NCBI GenBank assembly: GCA_947178455.1
Contig: CAMWYI010000001.1
Coordinates: 1 to 46,500, forward strand
Direction: 5' to 3'
Length of the DNA: 46,500 bases
Source: an uncultured Alistipes sp.
Lineage (GTDB): Bacteria > Bacteroidota > Bacteroidia > Bacteroidales > Rikenellaceae
The notes beneath the pieces are model-generated. The model was not told the origin of the DNA, did no database searches, and saw only the letters and a list, made by a program, of their open reading frames with translations. Position numbers and translations under genes: made by a program. Below, piece by piece: positions 7,130-16,309 of this stretch. Numbering within the stretch: the first letter of the stretch is position 1; each line of letters opens with the position of its first letter.

Positions 7130-9708
7130 CGCATTACACCCCGCAAGGGCTCTCGCCCGAAGAAGTCGCCGCCAGCCGGCGCCGACACGGGGTCAATCTC
7201 ATCACACCGGCACGGGACACCCCGGCATGGCAGCTCTTTGCCGAGAAATTCCGCGACCCGATTATCCGCATGCTGCTCGTCGCAGCCGCACTCTCTATCG
7301 GCATCGGTGCTTTTCACGGCGATTTCACCGAATCGGTCGGCATCGTCTGCGCTATCGTGCTGGCTACCTGCGTCGGATTCTGGTTCGAGCAGGACGCACG
7401 GCGACGCTTCCGCCGACTGAACAAGGTCAACGACGACGTGCCCGTCAAAGTGCTGCGCGGGGGTGCGATGTGCAACATTCCGCGACGCGAAGTCGTGGTC
7501 GGCGACATCGCCGTGGTCGAATGCGGCGAAACGGTGCCTGCCGACGGCGAACTCATCGAAGCCGTTTCGCTGAAAATCGACGAATCGACCCTCACGGGCG
7601 AACCGGTCTGCGACAAGACGACCGACGAAAGCCGTTTCGACCCCGAAGCGACCTATCCGTCGAACCGGCTGTTGCGCGGCACGTCGGTCATCGACGGCTA
7701 CGGGCGCATGGTCGTCACGGCCGTCGGCGACAACACCGAAGCGGGCCGCGTCACGGAACAATCGACCGTGCGCAACGACGAGCCGACGCCGCTCGACCGT
7801 CAGCTGGAACACCTCTCGCGCCTCATCGGACGGGTCGGAATCATCGTCGCCGTCGTCATCTTCGGCGTCATGCTGGCCAAAGCCGTCGTGTTCGGCGGAC
7901 TGCTGCAACGGCCGGGCATCGAAATCGCCGACTATGTGCTGCACGTCTTCATGGTCTCGGTCGCCCTCATCGTCATGGCCGTGCCCGAAGGGCTGCCGAT
8001 GAGCATCACCCTGTCGCTGGCGATTTCAATGCGCAAGATGCTGCGTACCAACAATTTAGTGCGCAAGATGCACGCCTGCGAAACGATGGGCGCCGTGACG
8101 GTCATCTGCACCGACAAGACCGGCACGCTGACCCGCAACCGCATGGCCGTGCACGATTTCGTGCGTTACGACAACCTCGCGGCACTCGATTTCGCCGAAA
8201 CCGTCGCCGCCAATACGACCGCTTTTCTCGACGCTTCGGGCGCCGCGCTCGGCAACCCGACGGAAGGGGCGCTGCTGGCATGGCTGCGCGACAACGGCGC
8301 GGATTACGAATCCCTGCGCCGCCAAGCCCGCATTCTCGACCGAATGACCTTTTCGGCCGAACGCAAATACATGGCCACGCTCATCGAGAGCGGATTTTCG
8401 GGCCGGCGGATGCTGTGCGTCAAGGGGGCGCCCGAAATCGTGCGGGGTTTCTGCGCACCGGACGGCCGCGACGCGGAGATAGCCGCCCGACTGGACGAAG
8501 CGCAACACCGCGCCATGCGCACACTCGGATTCGCTTGGCGCGAAACGGCTGCGACCGACTGCGCCACCGCGCTCGCCGAAGGCGGGCTGCATTTCGCGGC
8601 TATCGCAGCCATTGCCGACCCCATTCGCGACGAGGTACCGGAGGCCGTCCGACGGTGCATGGAGGCAGGCCTGCTGATAAAAATCGTCACGGGCGACACG
8701 ACGGACACCGCGACCGAAATCGCCCGCCGCATCGGGCTGTGGGACGACCGCACGGACACCGACCGCAATCGCATGACGGGGGCCGAGTTCGCGGCGATGA
8801 CCGACGACGAGTTGCTCGGCTGCATACGGGACCTGAAACTGCTGTCGCGCGCTCGTCCGCTCGACAAACAACGGCTGGTGCGTCTGCTGCAACGCTGCGG
8901 CGAGGTGATCGCCGTGACGGGCGACGGCACGAACGATGCACCGGCCCTGAACTTCGCCAACGTAGGGCTGTCGATGGGTTCGGGCACGTCGGTCGCCAAA
9001 GATGCGTCGGACATCACGCTCGTAGACGATTCGTTTTCGTCGATTGCGACGGCCGTGCTGTGGGGCCGCTCGCTCTATCGCAACATCCAGCGGTTCGTGC
9101 TCTTTCAGCTCACAATCAACGTCGTGGCTATCGTCGTCTGCTTCGTCGGAGCCGTCGTCGGCACCGACATGCCGCTCACAGTGGTGCAGATTCTGTGGGT
9201 CAACATCATCATGGACACCTTCGCGGCCATGGCGATGGCCTCGCTGCCCCCGAGTCCCGAAGTGATGCGCGACCCGCCGCGACGGCGCGACGAGTTCATC
9301 ATCACACCGGCCATGACGCGCACGATTTTCACCTGCGCGGGCGTGATGATTGCCGTGCTGCTGGGCCTGCTGTTCGCGTGGACGTCGCACGCAGGCGACC
9401 TGACCGTGCACCGGCTGACCCTCTTTTTCACGACCTTCGTGTTCCTGCAATTCTGGAACATGTTCAACGCCCGCAGCTTCGAGCTGCATCGGCCCGTCTA
9501 CCGCAGTTTTCGCGGCTGCCGCGAGTTTTTCCTCGTCTTGGCCGCCATTGCCGTCGGCCAGTGGCTGATTGTCGAAGCGGGCGGCGAAGTGTTCCGCACG
9601 CAACCCCTGCCCGCGAGCGACTGGGCGGCCATCGTCGGGCTGACCTCGCTCTTGGCACTCGGCGGCGAAGCGTTGCGGGCCTTGCGGCGGAAAAGAACGT
9701 CGCACTGA
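7126..9708 (+). CDS. PMCA-type Ca2+-translocating P-type ATPase
   Basis: An 860-residue P-type ATPase starting at ATG 7126, which overlaps the rodA stop as ATGA. It has the cation-ATPase N-terminal region, the actuator TGE loop (STLTGEPV), the PEGLP membrane motif at about 287-291 typical of type II Ca2+ pumps, the phosphorylated aspartate Asp330 in DKTGTLT, and the hinge TGDGTND at about 598-604. Transmembrane helices flank these domains. The likely job is ATP-driven calcium export, although closely related pumps can move other divalent cations. The same frame stays open upstream inside rodA, but those residues are not part of this protein. Coupling to the elongasome operon is unusual and may be only positional. 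Confidence 0.92.
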   Translation: MTHYTPQGLSPEEVAASRRRHGVNLITPARDTPAWQLFAEKFRDPIIRMLLVAAALSIGIGAFHGDFTESVGIVCAIVLATCVGFWFEQDARRRFRRLNKVNDDVPVKVLRGGAMCNIPRREVVVGDIAVVECGETVPADGELIEAVSLKIDESTLTGEPVCDKTTDESRFDPEATYPSNRLLRGTSVIDGYGRMVVTAVGDNTEAGRVTEQSTVRNDEPTPLDRQLEHLSRLIGRVGIIVAVVIFGVMLAKAVVFGGLLQRPGIEIADYVLHVFMVSVALIVMAVPEGLPMSITLSLAISMRKMLRTNNLVRKMHACETMGAVTVICTDKTGTLTRNRMAVHDFVRYDNLAALDFAETVAANTTAFLDASGAALGNPTEGALLAWLRDNGADYESLRRQARILDRMTFSAERKYMATLIESGFSGRRMLCVKGAPEIVRGFCAPDGRDAEIAARLDEAQHRAMRTLGFAWRETAATDCATALAEGGLHFAAIAAIADPIRDEVPEAVRRCMEAGLLIKIVTGDTTDTATEIARRIGLWDDRTDTDRNRMTGAEFAAMTDDELLGCIRDLKLLSRARPLDKQRLVRLLQRCGEVIAVTGDGTNDAPALNFANVGLSMGSGTSVAKDASDITLVDDSFSSIATAVLWGRSLYRNIQRFVLFQLTINVVAIVVCFVGAVVGTDMPLTVVQILWVNIIMDTFAAMAMASLPPSPEVMRDPPRRRDEFIITPAMTRTIFTCAGVMIAVLLGLLFAWTSHAGDLTVHRLTLFFTTFVFLQFWNMFNARSFELHRPVYRSFRGCREFFLVLAAIAVGQWLIVEAGGEVFRTQPLPASDWAAIVGLTSLLALGGEALRALRRKRTSH

Positions 9709-9767
9709 ACCGTCGGCTCGTGGCACGGGTTTTGACCGTTTGCAGGAAAACCAAAAACGAAAAAAGT

Positions 9768-10214
9768 ATGGTACCTGTAAGACGTAATCAGAACAACTGG
9801 CTGCCGAGCATCTTCAACGACCTGCTCGACGGCACGTGGCCCGACCACCGCAATACGACCTCGCCGGCCGTGAATATCATCGAGAGCGAAGATTGCTACA
9901 AGGTCGAAGTGGCTGCGCCGGGCATGACCCGCGAAGACTTCAAAGTGCACCTCAACGAGGACAACGAACTGCTCATCTCGCTGGAAAAGAAGAACGAATC
10001 GAAAGAGAACGAGCCGACCTCCGAATCGAAGCGGGGCACCTACCTGCGGCGCGAATTTTCCTACACGCAGTTCCGGCAGACGCTGCTGCTGCCCGACAAC
10101 ATCGAACGCGACAAAATCTCGGCCCGCATGGAGAACGGCGTGATGACGATCGACATTCCGAAAAAATCGAAAGCCGACGTCGCAGCCGCCTCGCGTCAAA
10201 TCGAGGTGCAGTAA
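9768..10214 (+). CDS. Small heat shock protein, Hsp20/alpha-crystallin family
   Basis: A 148-residue ATP-independent holdase chaperone. The alpha-crystallin domain spans about residues 33-135, from PAVNIIESEDCYKVEVAAPGM to the conserved ARMENGVMTIDIPKK edge strand (the A-x-x-x-n-G-v-L type motif, with V-M-T-I here). The N-terminus MVPVRRNQNNWLPSIFNDLL is typical of Bacteroidota Hsp20. A start at ATG 9768 gives the normal family length. A strong terminator follows the gene. Confidence 0.95.
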   Translation: MVPVRRNQNNWLPSIFNDLLDGTWPDHRNTTSPAVNIIESEDCYKVEVAAPGMTREDFKVHLNEDNELLISLEKKNESKENEPTSESKRGTYLRREFSYTQFRQTLLLPDNIERDKISARMENGVMTIDIPKKSKADVAAASRQIEVQ

Positions 10215-10238
10215 CGCACGACAAACACAAAGGCGAAA

Positions 10239-10270
10239 GGGAGCATACGGGTGACCGTGTGCTCCTTTTT
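10239..10270 (+). terminator. Intrinsic terminator after the Hsp20 gene
   Basis: An 11-bp stem (10240-10250 with 10255-10265, including one G-T pair) with a GTGA tetraloop is followed by five T. It lies 25 nt after the hsp20 stop. Confidence 0.85.
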
Positions 10271-10336
10271 CGCGTCGCCGGATTTTGAATTTTTCGCCGC
10301 TTTTCGTATTTTGCGCCGTACAAAACGTATACTTCT

Positions 10337-11191
10337 ATGAAAAAATGGATTCTTCTTACTATCTTGTTCACAATACTCACAACCATGACTGAAGCGCAGG
10401 AAAAAATCAAGCAGACCGCAGGCCGAGACCAACTCGGCGCATTCGCACCGGAATTCGCCCGCCTGAACGACGATGTGCTGTTCGGCGAAGTATGGAACCG
10501 CACGCACGAACTCTCGCTGCGCGACCGTTCGCTCGTAACGGTCGTGGCCCTGATGTCGCAGGGGCTGACCGATTCGTCGTTCAAATACCACTTGGAATCG
10601 GCCCGCAAGAACGGCATCACCCGCGCGGAAATCGCCGAAATTCTGACCCATGCGGCTTTCTATGCCGGCTGGCCGAAAGCGTGGGCGGCGTTCCGCTTGG
10701 CCAAAGAGGTCTGGCAGGACGAACCGGTCGCAAGCACGAACAGCGGCGCGGCGGCTGACGACAAGGCCGCAGCTCGTGCAGCGTTCGAGCGCGAAATGAT
10801 TTTTCCCGTCGGCCAACCGAACGATGCCTATGCCCGCTACTTCATCGGACAATCCTACATCGCGCCGGTTTCGACCGAGCAAGTCAAAATTTTCAACGTC
10901 ACGTTCGAGCCGGGCTGCCGCAACAACTGGCATGTGCATCACGCGACGAAAGGCGGCGGCCAAATGCTGGTATGCGTGGCCGGTCGCGGCTGGTATCAAG
11001 AGTGGGGAAAGCCCGCCCGAGCGTTGCGTGCGGGCGACGTGGTGAACATTCCGGCCGAAGTGAAGCACTGGCACGGCGCTACGGCGGAGAGCTGGTTCGC
11101 CCATTTGGCGGTCTATATCGACGGCGAAAACCCCTGTAAGGAGTGGCTCGAAGCGGGCGACGATGCGCACTACAACGCGCTACAAGAATAA
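10337..11191 (+). CDS. Exported carboxymuconolactone decarboxylase / cupin fusion protein
   Basis: A 284-residue protein with an N-terminal signal peptide (MKKWILLTILFTILTTMTEAQ), so it probably acts in the periplasm. Residues about 35-125 form an AhpD-like carboxymuconolactone decarboxylase domain (LSLRDRSLVTVVALMSQG, then HLESARKNGITRAEIAEILTHAAFYAGWP). The cysteine pair used by AhpD peroxidase partners is not visible there. Residues about 180-260 form a cupin barrel with metal-type histidines (NWHVHHATKGGGQ ... GDVVNIPAEVKHWHGA). Such fusions are common in Bacteroidota, usually with unknown substrate. The gene lies alone and converges with the OstA-like gene, with only 12 nt between stops. 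Domain identity is firm; activity is not established. Confidence 0.88.
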   Translation: MKKWILLTILFTILTTMTEAQEKIKQTAGRDQLGAFAPEFARLNDDVLFGEVWNRTHELSLRDRSLVTVVALMSQGLTDSSFKYHLESARKNGITRAEIAEILTHAAFYAGWPKAWAAFRLAKEVWQDEPVASTNSGAAADDKAAARAAFEREMIFPVGQPNDAYARYFIGQSYIAPVSTEQVKIFNVTFEPGCRNNWHVHHATKGGGQMLVCVAGRGWYQEWGKPARALRAGDVVNIPAEVKHWHGATAESWFAHLAVYIDGENPCKEWLEAGDDAHYNALQE

Positions 11192-11203
11192 ACCGAATTC
11201 TTA

Positions 11204-13882
11204 TTAAATTTCCGGAGCCGACGGTCGGTCGGATTCGGATTCGGATTCGGATTCAGATTCGGGGTCGGATGAAACCGGCTCCGATTTTTCGTTTTTCAGG
11301 GGCTCTTCGACTCGTTCGGCCTCGGCGGGACGGCCGGATTCGTCGGTCGTTTCGGTCGAGCGGGGTTGGCCGGTCTCGGCGGATTCTTCGGTTCGGTCGG
11401 TCGACGCTGTTTCCACAGCCGGTACAGCCTGCGGACGGGGACGCGGCTGTCCGACCTCGTAACCCAAGTCGTGCATCCACTCGGCGGTCTGCTGGTCGAC
11501 CGGCTCGTTGCGGTCGAACCACTGGCCCGACGCAATCAACTGCTTTTTATAGGCCTCGATGCGCTGCATGATAGGAAAATCGGGCTGCGCGAGCCGCAGA
11601 CGGGCCTCCCGCTCCGACGGCCGGAGCGTACGGTCGAAGACGTCCCGACGGCTCGGACGGCGCGCCCCCTCCCAATGGAACCCTTTGAGGTAAAGCGGCT
11701 GGTCGTCGGGCACTTGGTAGTCGGGGAAAACGGGATAGAACTGGTAATCGGGATTCGCCCGCCACGTCATCTGCACCAACTCCCGCTCCTCGAAGTAGAA
11801 CGAAATATCGCCGCTCGTGATGACGCCCATCGTCACCACGACGGGCGGTTCGCCGTCGGTCATGTAGTAAATCGTCTGGGCATTGCCGACCACATCGTTG
11901 CGGTAAATCCGATTGTCCCGGAAATAGGCGGTCATCGTCTTGCCCGTAATCTGATTGTAATAGGTCGTGTCGATTTCGCTGGACATCAGCGGATTGCCGA
12001 AGAACTCCGCCCGTGCTATCTGTTGCAGTTCGGTGAAGACCGTCACGCTGTCCGACGTAATCTGGTTGTTCTCATTCCAGAACACGGGGTCGATGTAGAG
12101 GTGCAGGGTCGAATCGGTGCTGAATCCCACGATGGAATCGCACACGGCCTGAAAATCGGTGCGATAAATCCGCACGTCACGATACCCTTTTATTAAACGG
12201 TAGATGCTGTCCGACGGGATTTGGGCCGTCGTATCGACCGCCTGCTGCCCCACTGCCCGCTGGACCGCCAGCAGCGAATCGAGCATCCGGCCGGAAAGCG
12301 AATCGGTCTCGAACGCAATCCGCGCAGCCAACGAATCGAGCCGAGCCAACACGGCCGAATCGACCCTGCCGTAGACCTTGCCCTTGCGCGCGGCACGGGC
12401 GCGGGCGGCGTTGAGTTTCAGGCGCGCTTTTTCGCGACGGACTTCGGCCTTGCGCGCTTCGCGGGCTTTCTCCGCATCCAATTTCAGCGCGGTTTTCGCT
12501 TTGCGACGGGCTACGGCCGTGTCCAATTTGGCCTTTTTCACAGCGGCCGCCGCCGCTTTGCGCGCGGCCCGCTCCCGAAGCTGCTGCGCTTTGAGGTAAG
12601 CCTTGCGGGCGTCGCCCGTCAAGGTATCGAGCGGGTCGACGACCCGTGTCGTATCGGCCGCAACGGCCAATGAATCGGCTTGCAGTTCTTCGGGCACCTG
12701 CGCATCGGACACGAGGGGCTCGCGTCCGGAAGAAATATCCTCCGTCGGCTCCTCGCCGGAATCGTCATCGGAACGCCCGTCCGGCACCGGCTGCGCCCCA
12801 GCGGCCAACGAATCGCTCCGCAACCGCACAAGCGAATCGGCGACCGCCGCCGCACGTGCCTTGCGAGCTTCGGCCAAGCGGTTGACGGTATAAAGGAACA
12901 TCGTGTCGGAACGCATGTAAATCGAATCGCCCTGCGAAGTGTCGTAACTGATGACCGACGGCCGACGCGTGAGAAAAGCATTGCCGGACTCGCGCCAATA
13001 CTCGCCGAAATCGCCGAACGCCAGTATCTTGTGCTCGGTATCGTCGATTTGCAGGTCGCGGCGCAGGACGACATGGCCCTGCGGCCGGAAATAATCGAGG
13101 CTGTCGCTCCACAACTCCTGCCGTTCGGTCAGCAGGTAGCCGTTGCGCGTAACGAAATAGGCCGTGTCGGCCTTGCTGTACGAGCCGCGATCGGCATAGA
13201 GGTACTCTCCGTCGCGGTCCCAGATGTTGGTGCCGTCGAAGAAAAACGCATTGTCGGTCGCGAAGTCGTAGAGCACCGAATCGCCTTTGAGGGCATACTC
13301 CTCGTTGCGCATCTGCACGTGGTCGACGCTGGCGACCAGCTTGTCGTCGCCGAAGTAGTAGCCGCGCTGCGATTCGAGCCGATTCTCGCCGTTGGTCAGG
13401 ATGCCGCCGCCCGAAAACTCGCCGATGTTGGTGCGGGTGTTGTAGACGAACGAATAGGTATAGAGCGTGGCGTCGCCGTCGACCACCTTGATGAGGTCGG
13501 AATAGACGCGCGCCTCGTTGCGGTCGCCGTCGTAATCGGCCCGGTCGCCGTAGACGAAAGTCGTGTTTTTGTTGATGAGCACGTTGCCGAAGAACTCCCA
13601 GTGGCGCTCGGAGTACTGCACCGCGCTGTCGCAGGCAATCACGGCGCCGTTGTGCTGGGCGGCGAAATTACCGACGAGGAAAATCACCGAATCGCCCGGC
13701 GCAACGGGGCCGGCGTTGTCGGCTTTCCAGTTGATGCGGCGGCGTTCGGTGCGGGGAGCCTCCGTTGTCGAGACCGCAGCCGACGGTTCGGCCTGCGGCT
13801 GGGGCGGCACCTGCCGCGACCCGCTGCCGAGCACGACACCGGCGGCGAACAGCACGATGACTATGGAAACGACTCTGCGCAC
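11204..13882 (-). CDS. OstA-like outer-membrane biogenesis protein with Lys/Ala/Arg-rich insert
   Basis: About 892 residues if translation begins at the GTG at 13882; an ATG at 13954 would lengthen it but would overlap the upstream gene by about 60 nt and bury the signal peptide. The GTG start puts RRVVSIVIVLFAAGVVLG at the N-terminus as an export signal. Residues about 50-350 show OstA/LptA-type repeats (VIACDSAVQYSERHWEFFGNVLI, YGDRADYDGDRNEARV), a fold that shuttles LPS across the periplasm. A long charged stretch (minus-strand positions about 12610-12350) is rich in Lys, Ala and Arg and probably helical. The OstA fold then resumes. The C-terminus is a low-complexity Ser-Glu tail. It is last in an operon with two PPIase-like genes, which fits a role in LPS or outer-membrane assembly. 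Confidence 0.8.
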   Translation of the reverse strand: MRRVVSIVIVLFAAGVVLGSGSRQVPPQPQAEPSAAVSTTEAPRTERRRINWKADNAGPVAPGDSVIFLVGNFAAQHNGAVIACDSAVQYSERHWEFFGNVLINKNTTFVYGDRADYDGDRNEARVYSDLIKVVDGDATLYTYSFVYNTRTNIGEFSGGGILTNGENRLESQRGYYFGDDKLVASVDHVQMRNEEYALKGDSVLYDFATDNAFFFDGTNIWDRDGEYLYADRGSYSKADTAYFVTRNGYLLTERQELWSDSLDYFRPQGHVVLRRDLQIDDTEHKILAFGDFGEYWRESGNAFLTRRPSVISYDTSQGDSIYMRSDTMFLYTVNRLAEARKARAAAVADSLVRLRSDSLAAGAQPVPDGRSDDDSGEEPTEDISSGREPLVSDAQVPEELQADSLAVAADTTRVVDPLDTLTGDARKAYLKAQQLRERAARKAAAAAVKKAKLDTAVARRKAKTALKLDAEKAREARKAEVRREKARLKLNAARARAARKGKVYGRVDSAVLARLDSLAARIAFETDSLSGRMLDSLLAVQRAVGQQAVDTTAQIPSDSIYRLIKGYRDVRIYRTDFQAVCDSIVGFSTDSTLHLYIDPVFWNENNQITSDSVTVFTELQQIARAEFFGNPLMSSEIDTTYYNQITGKTMTAYFRDNRIYRNDVVGNAQTIYYMTDGEPPVVVTMGVITSGDISFYFEERELVQMTWRANPDYQFYPVFPDYQVPDDQPLYLKGFHWEGARRPSRRDVFDRTLRPSEREARLRLAQPDFPIMQRIEAYKKQLIASGQWFDRNEPVDQQTAEWMHDLGYEVGQPRPRPQAVPAVETASTDRTEESAETGQPRSTETTDESGRPAEAERVEEPLKNEKSEPVSSDPESESESESESDRPSAPEI
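11229..11258. repeat. Hexanucleotide tandem repeat in the OstA-like gene
   Basis: Four perfect TCGGAT units (11229-11252) and one imperfect unit encode an alternating Ser-Glu tail on the minus strand. Because the unit is 6 bp, copy-number change would alter tail length without breaking the frame. Confidence 0.85.
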
Positions 13883-13892
13883 CGCCGACGGA

Positions 13893-15293
13893 CTATTTGA
13901 CCCAATGTTTGTTCTCGAACTCGCCGTTGCGGAACTCGGGGTCGATGAAGACATACATGCCGTCGATTTTCTTCGAGAGCCAGTCGGTGAACGAGCGCAT
14001 CTGCTTGTCCTGCAAGGCCATCTCCTCGATGCGCAGGTAATCGGAGTCGAGCGATGCGGTATGCGTGGGAATAATCTCGACCAGCTTGACGATTTTGCCT
14101 AATTGGTTGCCGATCAGGTCTTTGGTCAGGAACGAAGCGGAAATCCCGCCGGGTTTCAACGACAGCAGCGCATTGTAGTCGTCCAGTGCCTGAAACTGGG
14201 CGAAATCCTCGCGCAGGAAGCGCGTGACGGTCATTTTGGCATCAGCCGCATAGCGTTCCAAGAAATCGTGGTTCGACACGATACCGCCGTTCATCTTCGA
14301 CGCGGCGTCGTCCGAGAACTTCATGGCCGCCTGCTCGAAAGTCATCGAATCGGCGCGAATCAACCCGCCGATGCTGTCCAACTCGCGGGCGACGGATGCC
14401 AGCTCGTCGGTCGTATAGATAGGCAACAACAGAATGTGGCGGAAATGGTACAGGTCGCCCCGCTTGTCGATGAGCTGGATGATGTGGAACCCGAACTGCG
14501 ACTCGACGACCTCCGAAATCTGGCCCGGCTTCATCGCTTCGAGCGCATTGGCGAAGGCTTGGTCGAGCGAATTGAGCGTCGTAGGTTCCATTTCGCCGCC
14601 GCGCAGCGCCGTACCGTCCTGCGAATACATGCGGGCGAGGGTCTCGAAACGCGCCTTGCCCGTGATGATGCGTTCGCGCATGTCGAGCAGCTGCTCGCGC
14701 GTGCGCTGTTTCGCCTCGGTCATCGACTTCGGGAAGCGGGTAATCTGTGCGTAGACGTACTGGTCGGCGACCAACGGCAGACTGTCGCGCGGAATCGACT
14801 TATAGAACCGCTCGACCTCGCCGGGCGTAACCGTGATTTTGCCGATTACCTCGTTGCGCATCGACGCGGCATAGGCCTGCTCCTCGTAACGCTGGCGCAG
14901 GTTGCTGCGGATGTTGAACACGGGCATGTGATGCTTCGATTCGAGGTTGCGAATCGAACCCTCCTCGGCGATCATCTGCTGAATCTGCTCCTCGACCCGC
15001 GACGCGATGTCGCCCGAATTGATTTTCACCGAGTCGATTTGCGCCTGATTGAACAGCAGTTTCTGCGTCATCATGGCTTCGAGCGCCTCGTTCATCGGGT
15101 CGCGGTCGGAGGTGTAGCCCTCCATCCGCCGCTGGGCCACCAGCGCCCGCGCATAGTCGCTCACCTCGGAGTAGAGAATCGACGAACCGCCCACGACGGC
15201 GACGATTCGGTCGAGCATCACCGGCCGTTTCTGGGCGAAAAGCCCCGCGCAACACACCGACGCAATCAGAAAGGCCGAAAACGTTTTTTTCAT
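13893..15293 (-). CDS. SurA-like periplasmic peptidyl-prolyl isomerase
   Basis: About 466 residues from the ATG at 15293, chosen because it places a classic signal peptide (MKKTFSAFLIASVCCAGLFAQ) at the N-terminus; ATGs at 15299 and 15314 are alternatives. The SurA N-terminal domain follows (LDRIVAVVGGSSILYSEV ... MNEALEAMMTQKLLFNQAQID). Then come two parvulin-type PpiC regions: one around VYAQITRFPKS ... FETLARMYSQDGTALRGGEM ... ESQFGFHIIQLIDKR, and a second, more divergent one around HFRHILLLPI ... FEQAAMKFSDDAASKMNGG. SurA proteins chaperone outer-membrane proteins in the periplasm. It sits between a lipoprotein PPIase-like gene and the OstA-like gene. Confidence 0.9.
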   Translation of the reverse strand: MKKTFSAFLIASVCCAGLFAQKRPVMLDRIVAVVGGSSILYSEVSDYARALVAQRRMEGYTSDRDPMNEALEAMMTQKLLFNQAQIDSVKINSGDIASRVEEQIQQMIAEEGSIRNLESKHHMPVFNIRSNLRQRYEEQAYAASMRNEVIGKITVTPGEVERFYKSIPRDSLPLVADQYVYAQITRFPKSMTEAKQRTREQLLDMRERIITGKARFETLARMYSQDGTALRGGEMEPTTLNSLDQAFANALEAMKPGQISEVVESQFGFHIIQLIDKRGDLYHFRHILLLPIYTTDELASVARELDSIGGLIRADSMTFEQAAMKFSDDAASKMNGGIVSNHDFLERYAADAKMTVTRFLREDFAQFQALDDYNALLSLKPGGISASFLTKDLIGNQLGKIVKLVEIIPTHTASLDSDYLRIEEMALQDKQMRSFTDWLSKKIDGMYVFIDPEFRNGEFENKHWVK

Positions 15294-15300
15294 TTGCATG

Positions 15301-16185
15301 TCATTTTTTTTCATTCGTCTCGCCGACGAAGATACGCACCTTGTTCTCCTCCAAGCCGCGCGTCATCAGCTCGTCTTCGTGGCGGCGAATCACCTCGCCC
15401 TGCCGCTGATTAAAAAGAATCCGGCGAATAATCGCCCGCACCCGCTCCAACGGAATGGGGTCGCCCTCGCGCCGCACGGCGTCGATTCGGAAACAATACT
15501 GCGACCGGTCGTCGCGCATCTCCTGCACGGCAGCACCGGCGGCCAGCATCGAACGGTGATTCTGCGACCGCACGGCCGGCAGATAACTCAAAAATTCGGA
15601 GAAATCGACCCAGCGGCTCCGCAAATCGGTCGTCGCCAAATCGTTCTTTTCGCACAAGTCCCAAAACTCCTGCTGGTCTTCGGGTTTGGTCGATTTCATC
15701 AGTTTTTTCAGCTTGGCGGCCTGCCGGTAACCGTCGCGGAAGCGGACGATGACGCCCTTCACAATCGGCCGGTCGAGCTTGAAATCGCCCTTGTGCGATT
15801 CGTAATAGGCTGCTATCTCGGCATCGGTGAAGACCGTGTCGATGCGGCGGTCGACGTACTGCTGCTCCAACTTGCGAATCAACAGCGTCTGCCGGTACTC
15901 CTCGACCTGCCGGTCGATGTCCGCCTCCGAAGCCGAAAAGAGCACTTCGGCCTCCTGCAATTTGAGCTGTTTGCGCACCCACCGGTCGACGAACACCCGC
16001 ACGAATGCCATGCTGTCGGCCCCTTTCACCCCCGTCGGCACGGCCGACTGCACGTCGGGCACGCGGAGTTTGCTGCTGCCGACTTCCGCCACGATCGAGT
16101 CGCTGGCGAAATAGCGGGGCAACTCCCGACAACCTGCCAACAACAACACTCCCGCGACAACGGCTATTTTTCGATTCCAATTCAT
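15301..16185 (-). CDS. Lipoprotein, putative peptidyl-prolyl isomerase-like
   Basis: A 294-residue lipoprotein. The N-terminus MNWNRKIAVVAGVLLLAGC ends in a clear lipobox (LLAGC), so the mature protein is anchored by Cys19. The rest resembles the helical chaperone core of SurA/PpiD proteins (VRVFVDRWVRKQLKLQEAEVLF ... VEEYRQTLLIRKLEQQYVDRRI), but an intact parvulin active site is not obvious. It may therefore be a chaperone rather than an active isomerase. It is first in the three-gene operon with the SurA-like and OstA-like genes, and its stop lies just before the next start. A TATCTTTG -7 box precedes it. Confidence 0.75.
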   Translation of the reverse strand: MNWNRKIAVVAGVLLLAGCRELPRYFASDSIVAEVGSSKLRVPDVQSAVPTGVKGADSMAFVRVFVDRWVRKQLKLQEAEVLFSASEADIDRQVEEYRQTLLIRKLEQQYVDRRIDTVFTDAEIAAYYESHKGDFKLDRPIVKGVIVRFRDGYRQAAKLKKLMKSTKPEDQQEFWDLCEKNDLATTDLRSRWVDFSEFLSYLPAVRSQNHRSMLAAGAAVQEMRDDRSQYCFRIDAVRREGDPIPLERVRAIIRRILFNQRQGEVIRRHEDELMTRGLEENKVRIFVGETNEKK

Positions 16186-16195
16186 TTCCGAGAGG

Positions 16196-16203
16196 CAAAG
16201 ATA
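16196..16203 (-). promoter_or_regulatory. Putative -7 box for the lipoprotein / SurA / OstA operon
   Basis: The minus strand reads TATCTTTG, an exact TAnnTTTG match, 10 nt before the ATG at 16185. The region just upstream (16212-16300) is AT-rich and holds a CCGTTTT/AAAACGG hairpin (16240-16259) and two similar copies of TTATTAAA(A)TAGCTAA. Confidence 0.5.
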
Positions 16204-16309
16204 CGCAACATTTTATTAAATAGCTAATAGTGCTAATAACCGTTTTGTTTAGAAAACGGTGCTGACGACCGCCTTATTAAAATAGCTAACGGCGACGACG
16301 ACCGTTATA

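Noticed and set aside
7227..9767. Long frame joining the ATPase region to the Hsp20 gene
   Set aside because: It is a shadow of the ATPase gene in another frame; Hsp20 starts at ATG 9768 and has its normal length.
11229..11258. Possible CRISPR-like or phase-variable repeat
   Set aside because: The hexamer has no spacers, so it is not CRISPR; a 6-bp unit cannot switch the frame, so on/off phase variation is not expected. No CRISPR array was seen anywhere.
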